DNA of 64,000 nt from Oleiharenicola lentus (GCF_004118375.1 NZ_SDHX01000001.1:2173693-2237692); one strand, 5' to 3'. Positions 1 to 9,000 are shown, counted from the first letter of the stretch. The notes: generated by a model from the letters alone, not told the origin. Made by a program: numbers and translations.

Positions 1-292
1 AAAATCATTCGGCAAGGGCTCCGTCCAGAGCGTGATCGAGCTGGACAACGGCGAGGGCCTGCGGCTCACGACCGCACGCTACTACACGCCCAGCGGCATA
101 ACCATCCACGAGCGCGGCATCCTGCCGCATGTCGAGGTGGAGGTCAGTCCCGAGGATGAGGCGCGCATCCGCGTGCAGCAGGCGCGGCCGGATCTGGCGG
201 TTTCCACCGAGGATGATTTCAAGCCCATTGAGGACATCCAGCTGGCCGCCGCCGAGGAAGTCCTGGCGGGCGTGCTGGCTTCCGGAAAATGA
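1..292 (+). CDS. C-terminal processing protease (peptidase S41, CtpA/Prc type), 3' end only
   Basis: Only the last 96 residues lie in the window; the frame is open from base 2. The family is a periplasmic serine protease with a Ser-Lys dyad that trims protein C-termini after a PDZ domain docks the substrate. The fragment begins with SFGKGSVQ, the block holding the catalytic lysine (codon 14-16) and the conserved glutamine four residues later (26-28). LTTARYYTPSG follows, a signature stretch of S41 peptidases. The PDZ domain and catalytic serine are upstream of the window. The stop overlaps the tsaD start in an ATGA tetramer at 289-292, so the two genes are probably translationally coupled. 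Confidence 0.9.
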   Translation, partial: KSFGKGSVQSVIELDNGEGLRLTTARYYTPSGITIHERGILPHVEVEVSPEDEARIRVQQARPDLAVSTEDDFKPIEDIQLAAAEEVLAGVLASGK

Positions 293-1329
293 TCCTCGCG
301 CTGGAGAGCTCCTGCGATGAGACGGCGGTTGCGGCCTTCGATCCGGCCGCCGGTTTTGCCGGTGAATGGGTGCACAGCCAGATTGCGTTGCACGAGACCT
401 ACGGTGGCGTCGTGCCGGACCTGGCCAGCCGCGAGCACCTCGCGCATTTCGGACCGATTTTGCAACGTGCGCTGGCCACGATCCGGCCGGAGCAGGTCAC
501 GCAAATTGCGGTGACCCGGGGGCCGGGGCTCGCGGCCTGCCTCGCGATGGGCCTGGCCGCAGCGAAGTCGCTGGCGCTCGTCTGGCGCGTGCCGGTGGTG
601 GGCGTGAATCACCTCCGCGCGCACGCCTTTTCACCGTTCATCTCCCTGCACGCGGCCAATCCGGCAGCCTTCGACACGGAACTTGCCCGGCTCCTGCCGC
701 ACCTCGGCCTGCTGGTGTCAGGCGGCAACACGGCCCTGTTCAGCATCGATGAGGCGAGGCGCATCACGCTCCTGGCCTCGACGATGGACGATGCGGCCGG
801 CGAGGCGCTCGACAAGGGGGCCAAACTGCTCGGACTCGGCTATCCCGGCGGCCCTCAGGTGGAGAAGCTGGCGGCGGCGGGCGATTCCGCCGCGTTCGCC
901 TTTCCCAAGGCCGTGGCGCAGCGCTCCACGCTCGAGTTCAGTTTTTCCGGGCTCAAGACCAGCCTGCGTTACCAACTCGAAAAAATGCAGCCGGCCGGGG
1001 TGGAGATGCGCAAGGCCGACCTCTGCGCCAGTTACCAGGCGGCGGTGTTTGATGCGCTGGTGCGCAAAAGCCGGCTGGCGTTGGAGCGGGGGGCTTACCG
1101 CAGCTTCGGCCTGTCGGGCGGCGTGGCCAACAACCGCATCCTCCAGGCTTTGCTCGAGAACGTCGCGCGGAGCCAAAATCTGCCATTCTGGCGGGCGCAG
1201 CCGAAGCACACCGGGGACAACGCCGGCATGATCGCGTTTGCCGCCAGCGTGGAGCGAGAAGCCGGTGGTGTGAGTCAGGCGGGGCTGGGCTTGGAAATTG
1301 CCCCGAGTCTGCCTTTGACCGCATCCTGA
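289..1329 (+). CDS. tsaD: tRNA N6-threonylcarbamoyladenosine transferase TsaD
   Basis: TsaD transfers the threonylcarbamoyl group from TC-AMP to A37 of ANN-decoding tRNAs, working with TsaB and TsaE in the cytoplasm. The 346-residue product has the family length. It opens with LALESSCDETA and carries the metal-binding HLRAH motif (residues 108-112), the SGGNT phosphate-binding loop near 146, and GEALDKGAKLLGLGYPGGP. The ATG overlaps the upstream protease stop by 4 bp. A short insertion (about 20 residues) follows the HxxxH motif. The partner gene tsaB is in the same window at 49076-49759 but on the other strand. Confidence 0.97.
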   Translation: MILALESSCDETAVAAFDPAAGFAGEWVHSQIALHETYGGVVPDLASREHLAHFGPILQRALATIRPEQVTQIAVTRGPGLAACLAMGLAAAKSLALVWRVPVVGVNHLRAHAFSPFISLHAANPAAFDTELARLLPHLGLLVSGGNTALFSIDEARRITLLASTMDDAAGEALDKGAKLLGLGYPGGPQVEKLAAAGDSAAFAFPKAVAQRSTLEFSFSGLKTSLRYQLEKMQPAGVEMRKADLCASYQAAVFDALVRKSRLALERGAYRSFGLSGGVANNRILQALLENVARSQNLPFWRAQPKHTGDNAGMIAFAASVEREAGGVSQAGLGLEIAPSLPLTAS

Positions 1330-1372
1330 AGTCCCGCTTGCTGGTCCGCCGCCGGATTGCTTTGCTGACGGG

Positions 1373-3187
1373 GTGTTGACGCGTTGCCTGCTCCTCGCAC
1401 TCCTGCTTTGCGGTTCGATCGCGGCCCAGGAAACCCTCGCCATTCCGGCCGAAGAACTGGCCCGGGCTCCGACCGCGGCGCGCATTTCCGCCCTCGTGGA
1501 TCGGGCCACGGCGCAAGGGTGGGGCAGCGTGATGCCCGCGCTGCGGTCGGGAGCGCAGTCGGCCTACGCGGCTAACAGCGGCTACTCGGCGCAGTGGTAT
1601 TACCTTTACCGTTGGGCCCGGCTGCTGGGCACGCCTTACGCGAAGGCGATCCAGGACTGGATCAAGTCCGTCGAGAAGGCGCAGGTCGCCCACGCCAACA
1701 TGGCGGCGAGTTACGAATACCGCCCCGGCTCGCTCGCGGCCGGACTTTCCCGGGAGCTGCTGCTGGCGCTGCTCGGCAACGCCACGATGTCGGAAGAATT
1801 TTTCCAACTGCTGTCCCCGCTCGACAATCCGGCCGAGGTGCTGGCGATCCTGCAGAAGATCCAGCAGAAGGAGCCGGCCCTGTTTGCCGCCTATCCGTCC
1901 TTGGCGCTGGCCGTGGCGGTGGTCCACGATGTGCCCCCTTCACCCCAATGGCCGCACGGCCAGGTGAGCGCGACGTTGTTGCCCCGGAAGCCGCCGCCGC
2001 CGGAATTGCTGTTCGGCCATCTGGCCCGGCAGGACCGCGCCAACGGCACGGGCCACAAACTGGTCCGGCTCCCGGCGAGCGAGCTGAAATTCCTCGTGGA
2101 TATCGTGACGCCCTTCGCCGAGCTGGACTGGGCGCGCCAGAACGTGGCTCCGGGACTCGCCGATCTGGGCAAGGCCTACGACCTGATCAAATACCGGAAG
2201 GACCGGGTCGCCGCCAACCAATACAACTGGCCGGGCAACGCCTACACTTTGCCGGTGATCTTTCAGCAGGGCGGCATCTGCGTGGACCAGGCCTATTTCG
2301 CGAGCACGGCGGGCAAGGCCAAGGGCATCCCGACGATCATGTTCCGGGGCGCAGGCCTCGACGGACGGCATGCGTGGTTTGGTTTCCTCGACGCCAACCA
2401 GCGCTGGCAGCTCGATTGCGGCCGTTACGAGGAGCAGAAGTTTGTCACCGGCCTGGCGTTCGATCCGCAGACTTGGGGCAACATCAATGACCACGAGCTG
2501 CTGTTCATCACGGAGCGTTTCCGCGCGCTGCCGACCTACAAGTTGTCGGTTCTTCATGCGGAGTTTGCCGGCGACTACCTGCGCGAAGGGCGCCTGGACC
2601 TGGCGCTGAAAGCGGCGCGCGAATCGGTCAACCGCGACCGGCGCAACCTCGACGGCTGGGAAATCCTGCTGGCCGCGCAGAAGGCCGGTGCGCCCGCTGA
2701 CCTGCGGGCGCAGGAGGCAATCCTGCGCGAAGCAGTGCTGGCGTTTCAGAAGTATCCCGACCTTGAGATCAGGTTCTCGCGCGCCTTGATTGAAATCCTC
2801 CGCCAGCGCGGGGAGACCAGCCTGGCGGCCTTCGAGGAGCAGCGGTTGGCCAAAAAATATCAGGCCGGCCGGCAGGATCTCAGCCTGGGACAGATGGCCG
2901 CGGTCATGCAGCGGAGCATGAAGACCGACGATCTGGCCACGCAGATCAAGGTCTTCAACCGCACGCTGGACACGAGTGGCCGGGGCGCGGGCATTGATTT
3001 TTACGACAATCTCGTGGTGCCGTTCGTGGTCCACCTCGCCAGCCAGGGCCAGATGCCGGCCGCCTTGCAGGCGGTGGAGCGGGCGAAGCGGACGCTGCGG
3101 GTGGAGCCCGGTTCACAGCTGGAGGGTGAAATCGCCACCCTGGCCGCGCGGCTCAAATCGGCAGATTTTCCCAAAAAAGCGGATTGA
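1373..3187 (+). CDS. exported transglutaminase-like protein with C-terminal helical repeats
   Basis: The 604-residue product starts at GTG (1373), with TTG (1376) as an alternative. It has a signal peptide of about 18 residues ending near SIAAQ. The middle contains a transglutaminase/papain-like triad: Cys303 in GGICVDQA, His333 in GRHAWFGF and Asp348 in WQLDCGRY, in the order and spacing of the transglutaminase-core superfamily. The C-terminal third is helical and looks TPR-like (repeated pattern of A/L-rich pairs such as YLREGRLDLALKAARESV). The substrate is unknown. It lies between tsaD and an exbB/exbD pair, but I cannot say whether they act together. Confidence 0.75.
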   Translation: MLTRCLLLALLLCGSIAAQETLAIPAEELARAPTAARISALVDRATAQGWGSVMPALRSGAQSAYAANSGYSAQWYYLYRWARLLGTPYAKAIQDWIKSVEKAQVAHANMAASYEYRPGSLAAGLSRELLLALLGNATMSEEFFQLLSPLDNPAEVLAILQKIQQKEPALFAAYPSLALAVAVVHDVPPSPQWPHGQVSATLLPRKPPPPELLFGHLARQDRANGTGHKLVRLPASELKFLVDIVTPFAELDWARQNVAPGLADLGKAYDLIKYRKDRVAANQYNWPGNAYTLPVIFQQGGICVDQAYFASTAGKAKGIPTIMFRGAGLDGRHAWFGFLDANQRWQLDCGRYEEQKFVTGLAFDPQTWGNINDHELLFITERFRALPTYKLSVLHAEFAGDYLREGRLDLALKAARESVNRDRRNLDGWEILLAAQKAGAPADLRAQEAILREAVLAFQKYPDLEIRFSRALIEILRQRGETSLAAFEEQRLAKKYQAGRQDLSLGQMAAVMQRSMKTDDLATQIKVFNRTLDTSGRGAGIDFYDNLVVPFVVHLASQGQMPAALQAVERAKRTLRVEPGSQLEGEIATLAARLKSADFPKKAD

Positions 3188-3247
3188 GCATGAACCTTTT
3201 CCGCCTTGTAGGCGTCATACAGCCGGCTTCACTGCCAGTCACTCATC

Positions 3248-3811
3248 ATGTTCGAAATCATCAAGGGCGCCGGCCTGCTCATTTACCCGCTCTCGCTGTG
3301 TTCAGTCGTGGCCGTTTACATCATCTGTGAACGGCTCTTTGCGCTCCGCAAGGAGGCGGTGCTGCCGGACGATTTGGTGGACAAGATCATCGAGGGGAAA
3401 ATTCCCGAGGGCGGCCGTCACTCCGTGATGGCGCGCATCGTGGACTATGCCAGCCGCCACAAGGGCGACCCGGAGGCGGTCAAGGCCTTTGCCCGGCTGG
3501 AAATCAACCGCATGGAGCGTGGTATTCCGTATCTCGACGTCATCTACATCGCGGCGCCGATGCTCGGCCTGACCGGCACGGTGATGGGCCTGCTGAGGGT
3601 GTTCGGGCAGATATCGCCCGAAACCGGTCTGCCTGATCCGGCGGCCTTCACCAAGGGTGTGTCGCTGGCCCTGTCCGCGACTCTGATCGGTTTGATTGTG
3701 GCGCTCGTTTCCATCGTGCCCGCCGGCTACCTCCAGCGGAAGATCGAGAACTACGCGGCGAAGATCGACCTGCTCCTCGAGCGCATCCTCGCGACCCACG
3801 CCAAGTCATGA
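3248..3811 (+). CDS. MotA/TolQ/ExbB-family proton channel protein
   Basis: Inner-membrane proton-channel subunit of an ExbB/TolQ-type motor that energises outer-membrane processes. The 187-residue product has an N-terminal membrane segment (about residues 10-27), a cytoplasmic loop, and two further segments near 97-117 and 135-160. It has the family pattern APMLGLTGTVMGLL and a Gly/Ala-rich last helix (SLALSATLIGLIVALVSIVPAG). The stop overlaps the next gene, an ExbD-type subunit, in an ATGA tetramer at 3808-3811. No TonB or TolA gene is adjacent, so the energised partner is not identified here. Confidence 0.9.
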   Translation: MFEIIKGAGLLIYPLSLCSVVAVYIICERLFALRKEAVLPDDLVDKIIEGKIPEGGRHSVMARIVDYASRHKGDPEAVKAFARLEINRMERGIPYLDVIYIAAPMLGLTGTVMGLLRVFGQISPETGLPDPAAFTKGVSLALSATLIGLIVALVSIVPAGYLQRKIENYAAKIDLLLERILATHAKS

Positions 3812-4206
3812 GCGGCCTGCTTCTCAAGCGCCGGCGCCGCCCGGAACTCAATCTCCTCCCGTTGATCGACGTGCTGGTGATGCTCGTCTTCTTTGCCTTT
3901 GTCACGATGCAGTTCCGCTCGATGACGACGATGAACCTGACGCTCCCCAAGGTGGAAACCGCCGGCAAGAGCGAGATCAAGGACTCGCTCACAATCAGCA
4001 TTACCAAGGACGGCGGGGTCGAGGTCAACGGACGCCCGGCCAGCATGCAGCTGCTGGAACAGCTGGTGCAGGAGATCGGCCGGGTCAGCAAGGATGTCAC
4101 CGTCGTCATCCGCTCCGACGAGAACACGCCGTTGCGTTATGTGACGCAGGCGATGGACACCTGCCGCAAGCAGGGGCTGAACAAGATCCGGTTGCAGTCG
4201 CGGTGA
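3808..4206 (+). CDS. ExbD/TolR-family biopolymer transport protein
   Basis: Periplasmic partner of the preceding ExbB-like channel. The 132 residues comprise a short basic cytoplasmic tail (KRRRRPE), one membrane helix with the conserved proton-relay aspartate (Asp21 in PLIDVLVML), and a periplasmic domain ending in KIRLQSR. Gene order, the 4-bp overlap and protein size all match ExbB-ExbD operons. Which outer-membrane receptor or assembly it drives cannot be read from this locus. Confidence 0.9.
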   Translation: MSGLLLKRRRRPELNLLPLIDVLVMLVFFAFVTMQFRSMTTMNLTLPKVETAGKSEIKDSLTISITKDGGVEVNGRPASMQLLEQLVQEIGRVSKDVTVVIRSDENTPLRYVTQAMDTCRKQGLNKIRLQSR

Positions 4207-4208
4207 GT

Positions 4209-4261
4209 GCAGGAGCTTGCTTGCAAGCGATTAACTTGGCCGCCGGTAAACCGATTCCTGC
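4209..4261. repeat. short palindromic intergenic repeat, REP-like
   Basis: The arms GCAGGA (4209-4214) and TCCTGC (4256-4261) enclose an inner palindrome GCTTGC-tt-GCAAGC at 4215-4228. The unit resembles the GTAGGAGC-type REP elements of other Gram-negative bacteria. It ends exactly at the base before the SDR start codon. Function is unknown. Confidence 0.5.
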
Positions 4262-4951
4262 ATGAAAAAGCTCATCGTCATCACCGGTGTCACACGCGGA
4301 CTGGGCCGGGCCCTGACGGATTGGTTCATCGCCAACGGTCACACCGTGGCGGGCTGCGGGCGCGGGGCGGCGATTCTTGACATGCGTTTCGATTATCCGG
4401 CGCCCAATGATTTCTCCGTGGTGGACGTGGCGGAGGACAACAAGGTCGCGCTTTGGGCGGAAAAGACGCTCGCGGCCCATGGCGCCCCGGATCTGCTGAT
4501 CAACAATGCGGCGCTCATGAACGACCCGGCGCCACTGTGGAAAGTGCCCGCCGCACAGTTGAACAAGCTGATCGACGTGAACATCAAGGGCGTGGCGAAT
4601 GTCATCCGCCATTTCGTGCCGGCGATGGTGGAGCGGAAGTCCGGCGTGATCGTGAACTTCAGTTCCGGCTGGGGCCGCAGCACCTCGCCCGAGGTGGCAC
4701 CTTATTGCGCATCGAAGTTTGCGATCGAGGGACTCACCCAGGCCCTCGCGCAGGAACTGCCCGCCGGTATGGCGGCGGTGCCGCTGAATCCGGGGGTGAT
4801 CGACACCGACATGCTGCGGCAATGCTGGAGCGAGGGGGCGTCGTCCTATCCGAAGGCCGAGGCTTGGGCCCAGGTGGCGGCGCCGTTCATCCTCTCGCTC
4901 GGAGCGAAGGACAACGGACATTCAGTAAGCGTGAAGGCCTTCGAGGATTGA
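4262..4951 (+). CDS. short-chain dehydrogenase/reductase (SDR)
   Basis: NAD(P)-dependent oxidoreductase of the classical SDR fold, 229 residues. The cofactor loop TGVTRGLG is at residues 8-15, NNAA follows the central strands, and the catalytic set is Ser135, Tyr148 and Lys152 (YCASK). The proline-glycine segment LNPGVIDTDM matches the post-catalytic loop of the family. The substrate cannot be assigned. It follows the exbD gene after 55 bp occupied by a palindromic repeat, so it may not belong to that operon. Confidence 0.88.
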   Translation: MKKLIVITGVTRGLGRALTDWFIANGHTVAGCGRGAAILDMRFDYPAPNDFSVVDVAEDNKVALWAEKTLAAHGAPDLLINNAALMNDPAPLWKVPAAQLNKLIDVNIKGVANVIRHFVPAMVERKSGVIVNFSSGWGRSTSPEVAPYCASKFAIEGLTQALAQELPAGMAAVPLNPGVIDTDMLRQCWSEGASSYPKAEAWAQVAAPFILSLGAKDNGHSVSVKAFED

Positions 4952-4980
4952 AATAAAAATGCCCGGCTGGTCGGCCGGGC
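4951..4980 (-). terminator. rho-independent terminator for the DUF3016 gene
   Basis: A 7-bp GC-rich stem GCCCGGC/GCCGGGC (4961-4980, 6-nt loop) is followed on the minus strand by ATTTTTATTT (4960-4951). It sits 27 bp past the stop of the minus-strand gene ending at 5007 and directly after the SDR stop. It could also slow plus-strand transcription. Confidence 0.75.
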
Positions 4981-5006
4981 AGGCGGGGCGCAAGGGCGTG
5001 TCGTGC

Positions 5007-5513
5007 TCAGGACTTCAATTCCTTGGCAATCCAGTCGGTGAGGAGAGCCTTGTCGTAGAAGAGCGGCTCGCTGCGGCCGATAAGTCCCGGGTTGTTCATG
5101 AAGTTGAGGTCGGTCAGGCGGCGTTCGCCTTCCTTGATGACCTGACCCTGTTCATCGAGCAGCCGGAACGTCAGCTTCTGCCGGGGAATCCAGATGTCCC
5201 GGATCACGCGGACATCATGCGCATTGGCATTGGTCGGAACAAAATCACCGGCCAGGTCGATGTCGGTGAACGTCACTTCCAGTTTCTGACCCGGCGCCAG
5301 GCGCCTTTCGGCCGACTTTTTCAGGTGCGTGGCCAGAGTGTCCAGGTAGTGCTTGTCAGTTTCACCGCCGAAGCTGGAGCGGGCGTCCGTGAACTTGTCG
5401 GATTCGTGGAAGGCAACGCTGACGCTCTCCTTCTTGGCGTCCTCGGCCATGAGAGCCGAGCACGCGACGAGAGCCGCGGCCATCAGCAGGGAGGGAGTAA
5501 GGTGGATTTTCAT
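5007..5513 (-). CDS. exported DUF3016 family protein
   Basis: A 168-residue product with a typical signal peptide (MKIHLTPSLLMAAALVACSA, mature part from about residue 24). The remainder matches the DUF3016 pattern as I remember it: FHESDKFTD, a YLDTLATHLKKSAERRL helix, GQKLEVTFTDIDLAGDF, then RDIWIPRQKLTFRLLDEQGQVIKEGERRLTDLNF. The biochemical role of the family is unknown. The ATG at 5513 was chosen because the open frame upstream overlaps dtd and lacks a sensible protein. A terminator follows the stop. Confidence 0.85.
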   Translation of the reverse strand: MKIHLTPSLLMAAALVACSALMAEDAKKESVSVAFHESDKFTDARSSFGGETDKHYLDTLATHLKKSAERRLAPGQKLEVTFTDIDLAGDFVPTNANAHDVRVIRDIWIPRQKLTFRLLDEQGQVIKEGERRLTDLNFMNNPGLIGRSEPLFYDKALLTDWIAKELKS

Positions 5514-5575
5514 GGTGATGAGAATGACAGGCCGATCCGGGCTTTGTGCCATGGGGGAGCGGATTTTTTCGCCGG

Positions 5576-6028
5576 CTAATCCCGTGAATGGGAGTCGATT
5601 ATCAGGGTTACCGGACCGTCGTTGGTGAGCGTCACCTGCATCATTGCGCCAAACTCGCCCGTCTGCACGGGACGGCCGAGGGCCGTGCCCAGCTGGACGA
5701 TGAACTGTTCGTAGAGCGGACGCGCGGTTTCGGGGCGCGCGGCGGCGTTGAAGGACGGTCGCGTGCCCTTGGCCGTGCTCGCGTGGAGCGTGAACTGGCT
5801 GACAAGCAGGAGATCGCCGCCGATGTCGGCGACGGATTTGTTCATCTGGCCGGCGTCGTCGGGGAAGATGCGCAGTTTGGTGATCTTCTGCGCAAGCCAC
5901 TCTCCGTCAGCGGCGGTGTCGGCTGCTTCAATCCCTTGGAGGATGAGCAACCCACGGCCAATCTGTCCGCTCACGCGTCCATCGATCGTGACACTGGCGG
6001 AGGAGACGCGCTGGAGGACAACTCGCAT
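5576..6028 (-). CDS. dtd: D-aminoacyl-tRNA deacylase Dtd
   Basis: Dtd hydrolyses D-aminoacyl-tRNA and Gly-tRNA(Ala), protecting translation from wrongly charged D-amino acids. The 150-residue product has the family length. It begins [13 protein letters not shown] and carries the SQFTLHA motif with Thr80 and the Gly138-Pro139 motif (DGPVT) that supplies the cross-subunit Gly-cisPro selectivity filter of the dimer. An upstream in-frame start at 6046 would add six residues, but ATG 6028 gives the canonical N-terminus. It lies between fabV and a DUF3016 gene on the same strand. Confidence 0.96.
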   Translation of the reverse strand: MRVVLQRVSSASVTIDGRVSGQIGRGLLILQGIEAADTAADGEWLAQKITKLRIFPDDAGQMNKSVADIGGDLLLVSQFTLHASTAKGTRPSFNAAARPETARPLYEQFIVQLGTALGRPVQTGEFGAMMQVTLTNDGPVTLIIDSHSRD

Positions 6029-6056
6029 GGCGGTTCGAAGTAACAAGTATCAGGTA

Positions 6057-6110
6057 ACAGGTGCCAAGAAGCAGACCCGACGGGGAGCCGTCCTGATGCT
6101 TGGCACTGGT
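6057..6110. repeat. nested imperfect palindrome between fabV and dtd
   Basis: The outer arms share GTGCCAAG (6061-6068) with CTTGGCAC (6099-6106), and an inner hairpin GACGG-ggag-CCGTC lies at 6079-6092. The flanking word CAAGTATCAGG (6044-6054) recurs in variant form at 27794-27802 and 30277-30286. It looks like a degenerate dispersed element rather than a terminator, because no T-run follows. Confidence 0.4.
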
Positions 6111-6130
6111 GATGTCCCACCTGCCGGGGC

Positions 6131-7318
6131 TCAGAGCATCGGCAGGTGCGGCTCGACCTCGGCGTCGTAGTCGATGCCGGGCAGGCCGAAGCCGAACATC
6201 TTCAGGAACTCCGTGCGGTAGCCGGCGATATCGGTGAGAGCGGCCAGGTTCTCGGTCGTGCATTGCGGCCAGATCTTCGAGACCTCGGCCTGCACGTCGT
6301 CGCGCATTTCCCAGTCGTCCACGCGCACGCGGCCCTCGCTGTCGAACTTGGGCTGGTTGCCGTTGTAGAGCTGCGTGGCGAAGAGGCGCTGCATCTGCTC
6401 GATGGTGGCCTCGTGAATGCCTTTGGCCTTCATCACCTTGTAGAGGATGGAAATGTAGAGCGGCACGACCGGGATGGCCGAGCTGGCCTGGGTGACGAGC
6501 GCCTTGTTCACCGAAATGAAGGCGCGACCGCCGACCGTGGCCTTGAGCTTGGCGTCGATGGCCTTGGCGGCGCGTTCGAGATCGATCTTGGCGCGGCCGA
6601 TGGTGCCATCCTTGTAGATCGGCCAGGTGTGCACCGGTCCGATGTAGGAGTAGGCGACGGCGGTGGCGCCGGGGGCGAGCAGCTTGGCGTCGCCCAGGGC
6701 CTGCATCCACATTTCCCAGTCTTCGCCGCCCATGACGGCGATGGTGTCGGCGATGCCGGCTTCGTCGGCTGGCTGGATGGTGACCTCGCTCACGATGCCC
6801 TTGTCGGTGTCCACCGTCTTGTTGGTGTACGGCGCGCCTATGGGCTGGAGGGTGGATTTGTGCACGGCACCGGTGCGGGGATGCTGGCGGCGGGGCGAGG
6901 CGAGGGAATAGACGACGAGGTCAACCTGCCCGAGGTCCTTGGTGATGTTCTCGAGGGCCTGCTTCTTGATGTCGTCGGAGAAGGCGTCGCCGTTGATGTT
7001 CTTGGCGTAGAGGCCGGCGGCGTGGGCGGCCTTGGTGAAGGCGATGGTGTTATACCAGCCGGGGGTGGCGGGGCGACCTTCCTCGGACGGGCGCTCAAAG
7101 AAGATGCCGAGCGTGGCGGCGCCGGAGCCGAAGGCGGCGGTGATGCGCGAGCCGAGGCCGAAGCCCGTGGAGGAACCGATCACGAGAACCTTCTTGGGGC
7201 CGGACTGGATCGGGCCCTTCGACTTCACGTAATCAATCTGCTGCTGGATGTGGGCGGAGCAACCCGTGGGGTGGGCGGTCACGCAGACGAAGCCGCGGAC
7301 CTTCGGTTTGATGATCAT
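6131..7318 (-). CDS. fabV: trans-2-enoyl-ACP/CoA reductase FabV
   Basis: FabV carries out the last reduction of each fatty-acid elongation cycle, using NADH to saturate trans-2-enoyl-ACP. It replaces FabI in some bacteria and is known for triclosan tolerance. The 395-residue product has the family length. Visible motifs are MIIKPKVRGFVCVTAHPTGC at the N-terminus, the cofactor loop VIGSSTGFGLGSR, VYSLASPRR, and the FabV-specific Y-x8-K active site in IYKDGTIGRAK (near residue 235-245). No other fatty-acid synthesis gene is adjacent; it lies downstream of an ECF sigma/anti-sigma pair. Confidence 0.96.
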   Translation of the reverse strand: MIIKPKVRGFVCVTAHPTGCSAHIQQQIDYVKSKGPIQSGPKKVLVIGSSTGFGLGSRITAAFGSGAATLGIFFERPSEEGRPATPGWYNTIAFTKAAHAAGLYAKNINGDAFSDDIKKQALENITKDLGQVDLVVYSLASPRRQHPRTGAVHKSTLQPIGAPYTNKTVDTDKGIVSEVTIQPADEAGIADTIAVMGGEDWEMWMQALGDAKLLAPGATAVAYSYIGPVHTWPIYKDGTIGRAKIDLERAAKAIDAKLKATVGGRAFISVNKALVTQASSAIPVVPLYISILYKVMKAKGIHEATIEQMQRLFATQLYNGNQPKFDSEGRVRVDDWEMRDDVQAEVSKIWPQCTTENLAALTDIAGYRTEFLKMFGFGLPGIDYDAEVEPHLPML

Positions 7319-7413
7319 TGCCGGCGAATTCTTGCGGGGCCCCCGGGGCTGACAAGAGCCAAGTTAAGACCGCAAAATCTTGCTTGCGCCGCTCCGGCGG
7401 CGAGGCGCGCGGC

Positions 7414-8256
7414 TCAGATCTCGGGCAGTTTGCCGAGCAGGACGATAGGACCTTCGGCTTTCGGCACGCCGCCCTTCTTCTCCAGGCTGATGGCAAAGGC
7501 CGTGGCCCGGGTGACGGGCTGGTCCGGACGGAAAGCCAGGGATACGCTGCCGTCACGGGCGACATGGAATACGCCGCCGTTGACGGGATTCTGATAAGCC
7601 GGGTCGATCACCCAGATCTGGTAATCCTGTTCGTCCGCGATGGCGGGCAGCTTTTCGAAGGTGAGCAGACCAGCCTGCTGCTCGGGGTCCCACACGGCGA
7701 TGGCACGGGCCTCGGCGGTGTTGCCGGCGAGCGAGGCGAGCGCGGAAACCTTGAGCCGCGCGAGATTCTCGGAGCGTTGGAGGCGCTGGCCGAGTTCGGT
7801 GATCATCTGCTCTGCCACCAGTGAGCGCTCGGCCAGCTGGTTGCGCGCGCTTTCGTAGGCAATCTGGTCAAGCCGCTGCTGGGCGCGGAGTGAATCGTTT
7901 TGCGAGCGGAACGAGAATGCCTGGGTGGCAAACCAGGTGGTGCTCAGGGCAAAGGCCGCGGCCGCGGCCCACGGAACATAACGCCAGAGGGGAAACTCCA
8001 CGGTTGCGGCGGGGGCGGGGCGGTCTGTTTCGGAACTCGGGGTGCAGGCGGCCAGAACACTGGCCTTGAGTCCGGCCGGGACCGGAATGGACGGGGCGGC
8101 GAGCGCAAGCGCGGCGGTCGGTTCGGCGAGCGAAGCAACCAGACCTTGGAACTCCTGACTGCCGGAAAGCTCGGACTCAAACGCGCTCCGATCGTTGCCG
8201 TCGAGGAGACCGAGGGCGTGCAGGGCAGCCAATTCTTCGTGGCGTTCCGTGATCAT
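7414..8256 (-). CDS. RskA-type membrane anti-sigma factor
   Basis: A 280-residue product that starts four bases inside the sigma-factor stop (ATGA, 8253-8256). The N-terminal cytoplasmic part (about residues 1-90, ERHEELAALHALGLLDGNDRSAFE) resembles anti-sigma domains that hold the sigma factor. A membrane helix lies near residues 91-108 (VPWAAAAAFALSTTWFA). The periplasmic part is a coiled coil followed by the anti-sigma-K domain, with YQIWVIDP and the terminal LLGKLPEI. The partner is the adjacent ECF sigma factor. The signal that releases it, probably by regulated proteolysis, is unknown. Confidence 0.9.
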   Translation of the reverse strand: MITERHEELAALHALGLLDGNDRSAFESELSGSQEFQGLVASLAEPTAALALAAPSIPVPAGLKASVLAACTPSSETDRPAPAATVEFPLWRYVPWAAAAAFALSTTWFATQAFSFRSQNDSLRAQQRLDQIAYESARNQLAERSLVAEQMITELGQRLQRSENLARLKVSALASLAGNTAEARAIAVWDPEQQAGLLTFEKLPAIADEQDYQIWVIDPAYQNPVNGGVFHVARDGSVSLAFRPDQPVTRATAFAISLEKKGGVPKAEGPIVLLGKLPEI

Positions 8257-8846
8257 AACCGGGCGGGAAGACGGTCCTTGAGCTTGAGCAGGCCGCGACG
8301 GATGCGCGCCTTGATCGTGCCGAGCGGCTCCTTCAGCCGTTGGGCGATCTCCTGCTGGGTGAGCCCCCCGAAGAAGGCCAGTTCGATGGCTTCCTGCTGG
8401 TCGGGAGCGAGCTCGGCGAGGGCGGCGCGCACGGCGGCGCTTTTTTCGCGCAGCCAGAGCGATCCGGCGGAATCAGCCTCGCCGGCCGGGGCGGGCTGCA
8501 GGTCCGGGGCGGCCGTGGAAAGAATCTCGGACCGGCGTTGCCGCATGCGAATGCGGTCAATCGCGCGGTTGCGGGTGAGGGTGACAGCCCAGGAGAAAAC
8601 ACTGCCCCGGCCCGCGTCGTAGCTGGCCGCCGTGCGCCAGAGCTGGATGAAAATGTCCTGCGTGAGGTCCTGCGCCTCGGTCGCATCGCCCAGCATCCGG
8701 ATCGCCAGGGAATAAAGCGGGCCGCTCAGCTGGTCGTAAAGCGCCGCCATGGCCTGTTTGTCGCCCTTGGCCATGGCCGCAACCAGTCGCGCCTGCTCCT
8801 GCTGGCGGTCGTCGCCGTTGGGGGGAGTGGGGTCTCCCTGACTCAT
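8253..8846 (-). CDS. RNA polymerase ECF sigma factor (SigK/RskA-paired type)
   Basis: A 197-residue sigma-70 family protein with only regions 2 and 4. Region 2 holds DLTQDIFIQLW and WAVTLTRNRAIDRIR (the -10 recognition helix). Region 4 holds LAPDQQEAIELAFFGGLTQQEIAQRL and GTIKARIRRGLLKLK (helix-turn-helix for the -35). ATG 8846 was chosen because the upstream frame has no sigma-like sequence. The gene overlaps its anti-sigma factor by 4 bp. The exosortase locus upstream on the same strand is a possible target, which is inference. Confidence 0.94.
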   Translation of the reverse strand: MSQGDPTPPNGDDRQQEQARLVAAMAKGDKQAMAALYDQLSGPLYSLAIRMLGDATEAQDLTQDIFIQLWRTAASYDAGRGSVFSWAVTLTRNRAIDRIRMRQRRSEILSTAAPDLQPAPAGEADSAGSLWLREKSAAVRAALAELAPDQQEAIELAFFGGLTQQEIAQRLKEPLGTIKARIRRGLLKLKDRLPARL

Positions 8847-9000
8847 GCGACCGGCGTGCCCCCATTCACGTCCGGACGGACGGAGACCGCTGACAGGGTG
8901 TGCGGAAACTGTGGCCAGGAGCATGGCATGGGATACGTGTGATGGGCAGGCACGGATGCAACGGTCGGGAATTCCTCCGGCATGGCAATCCCAATGCCAC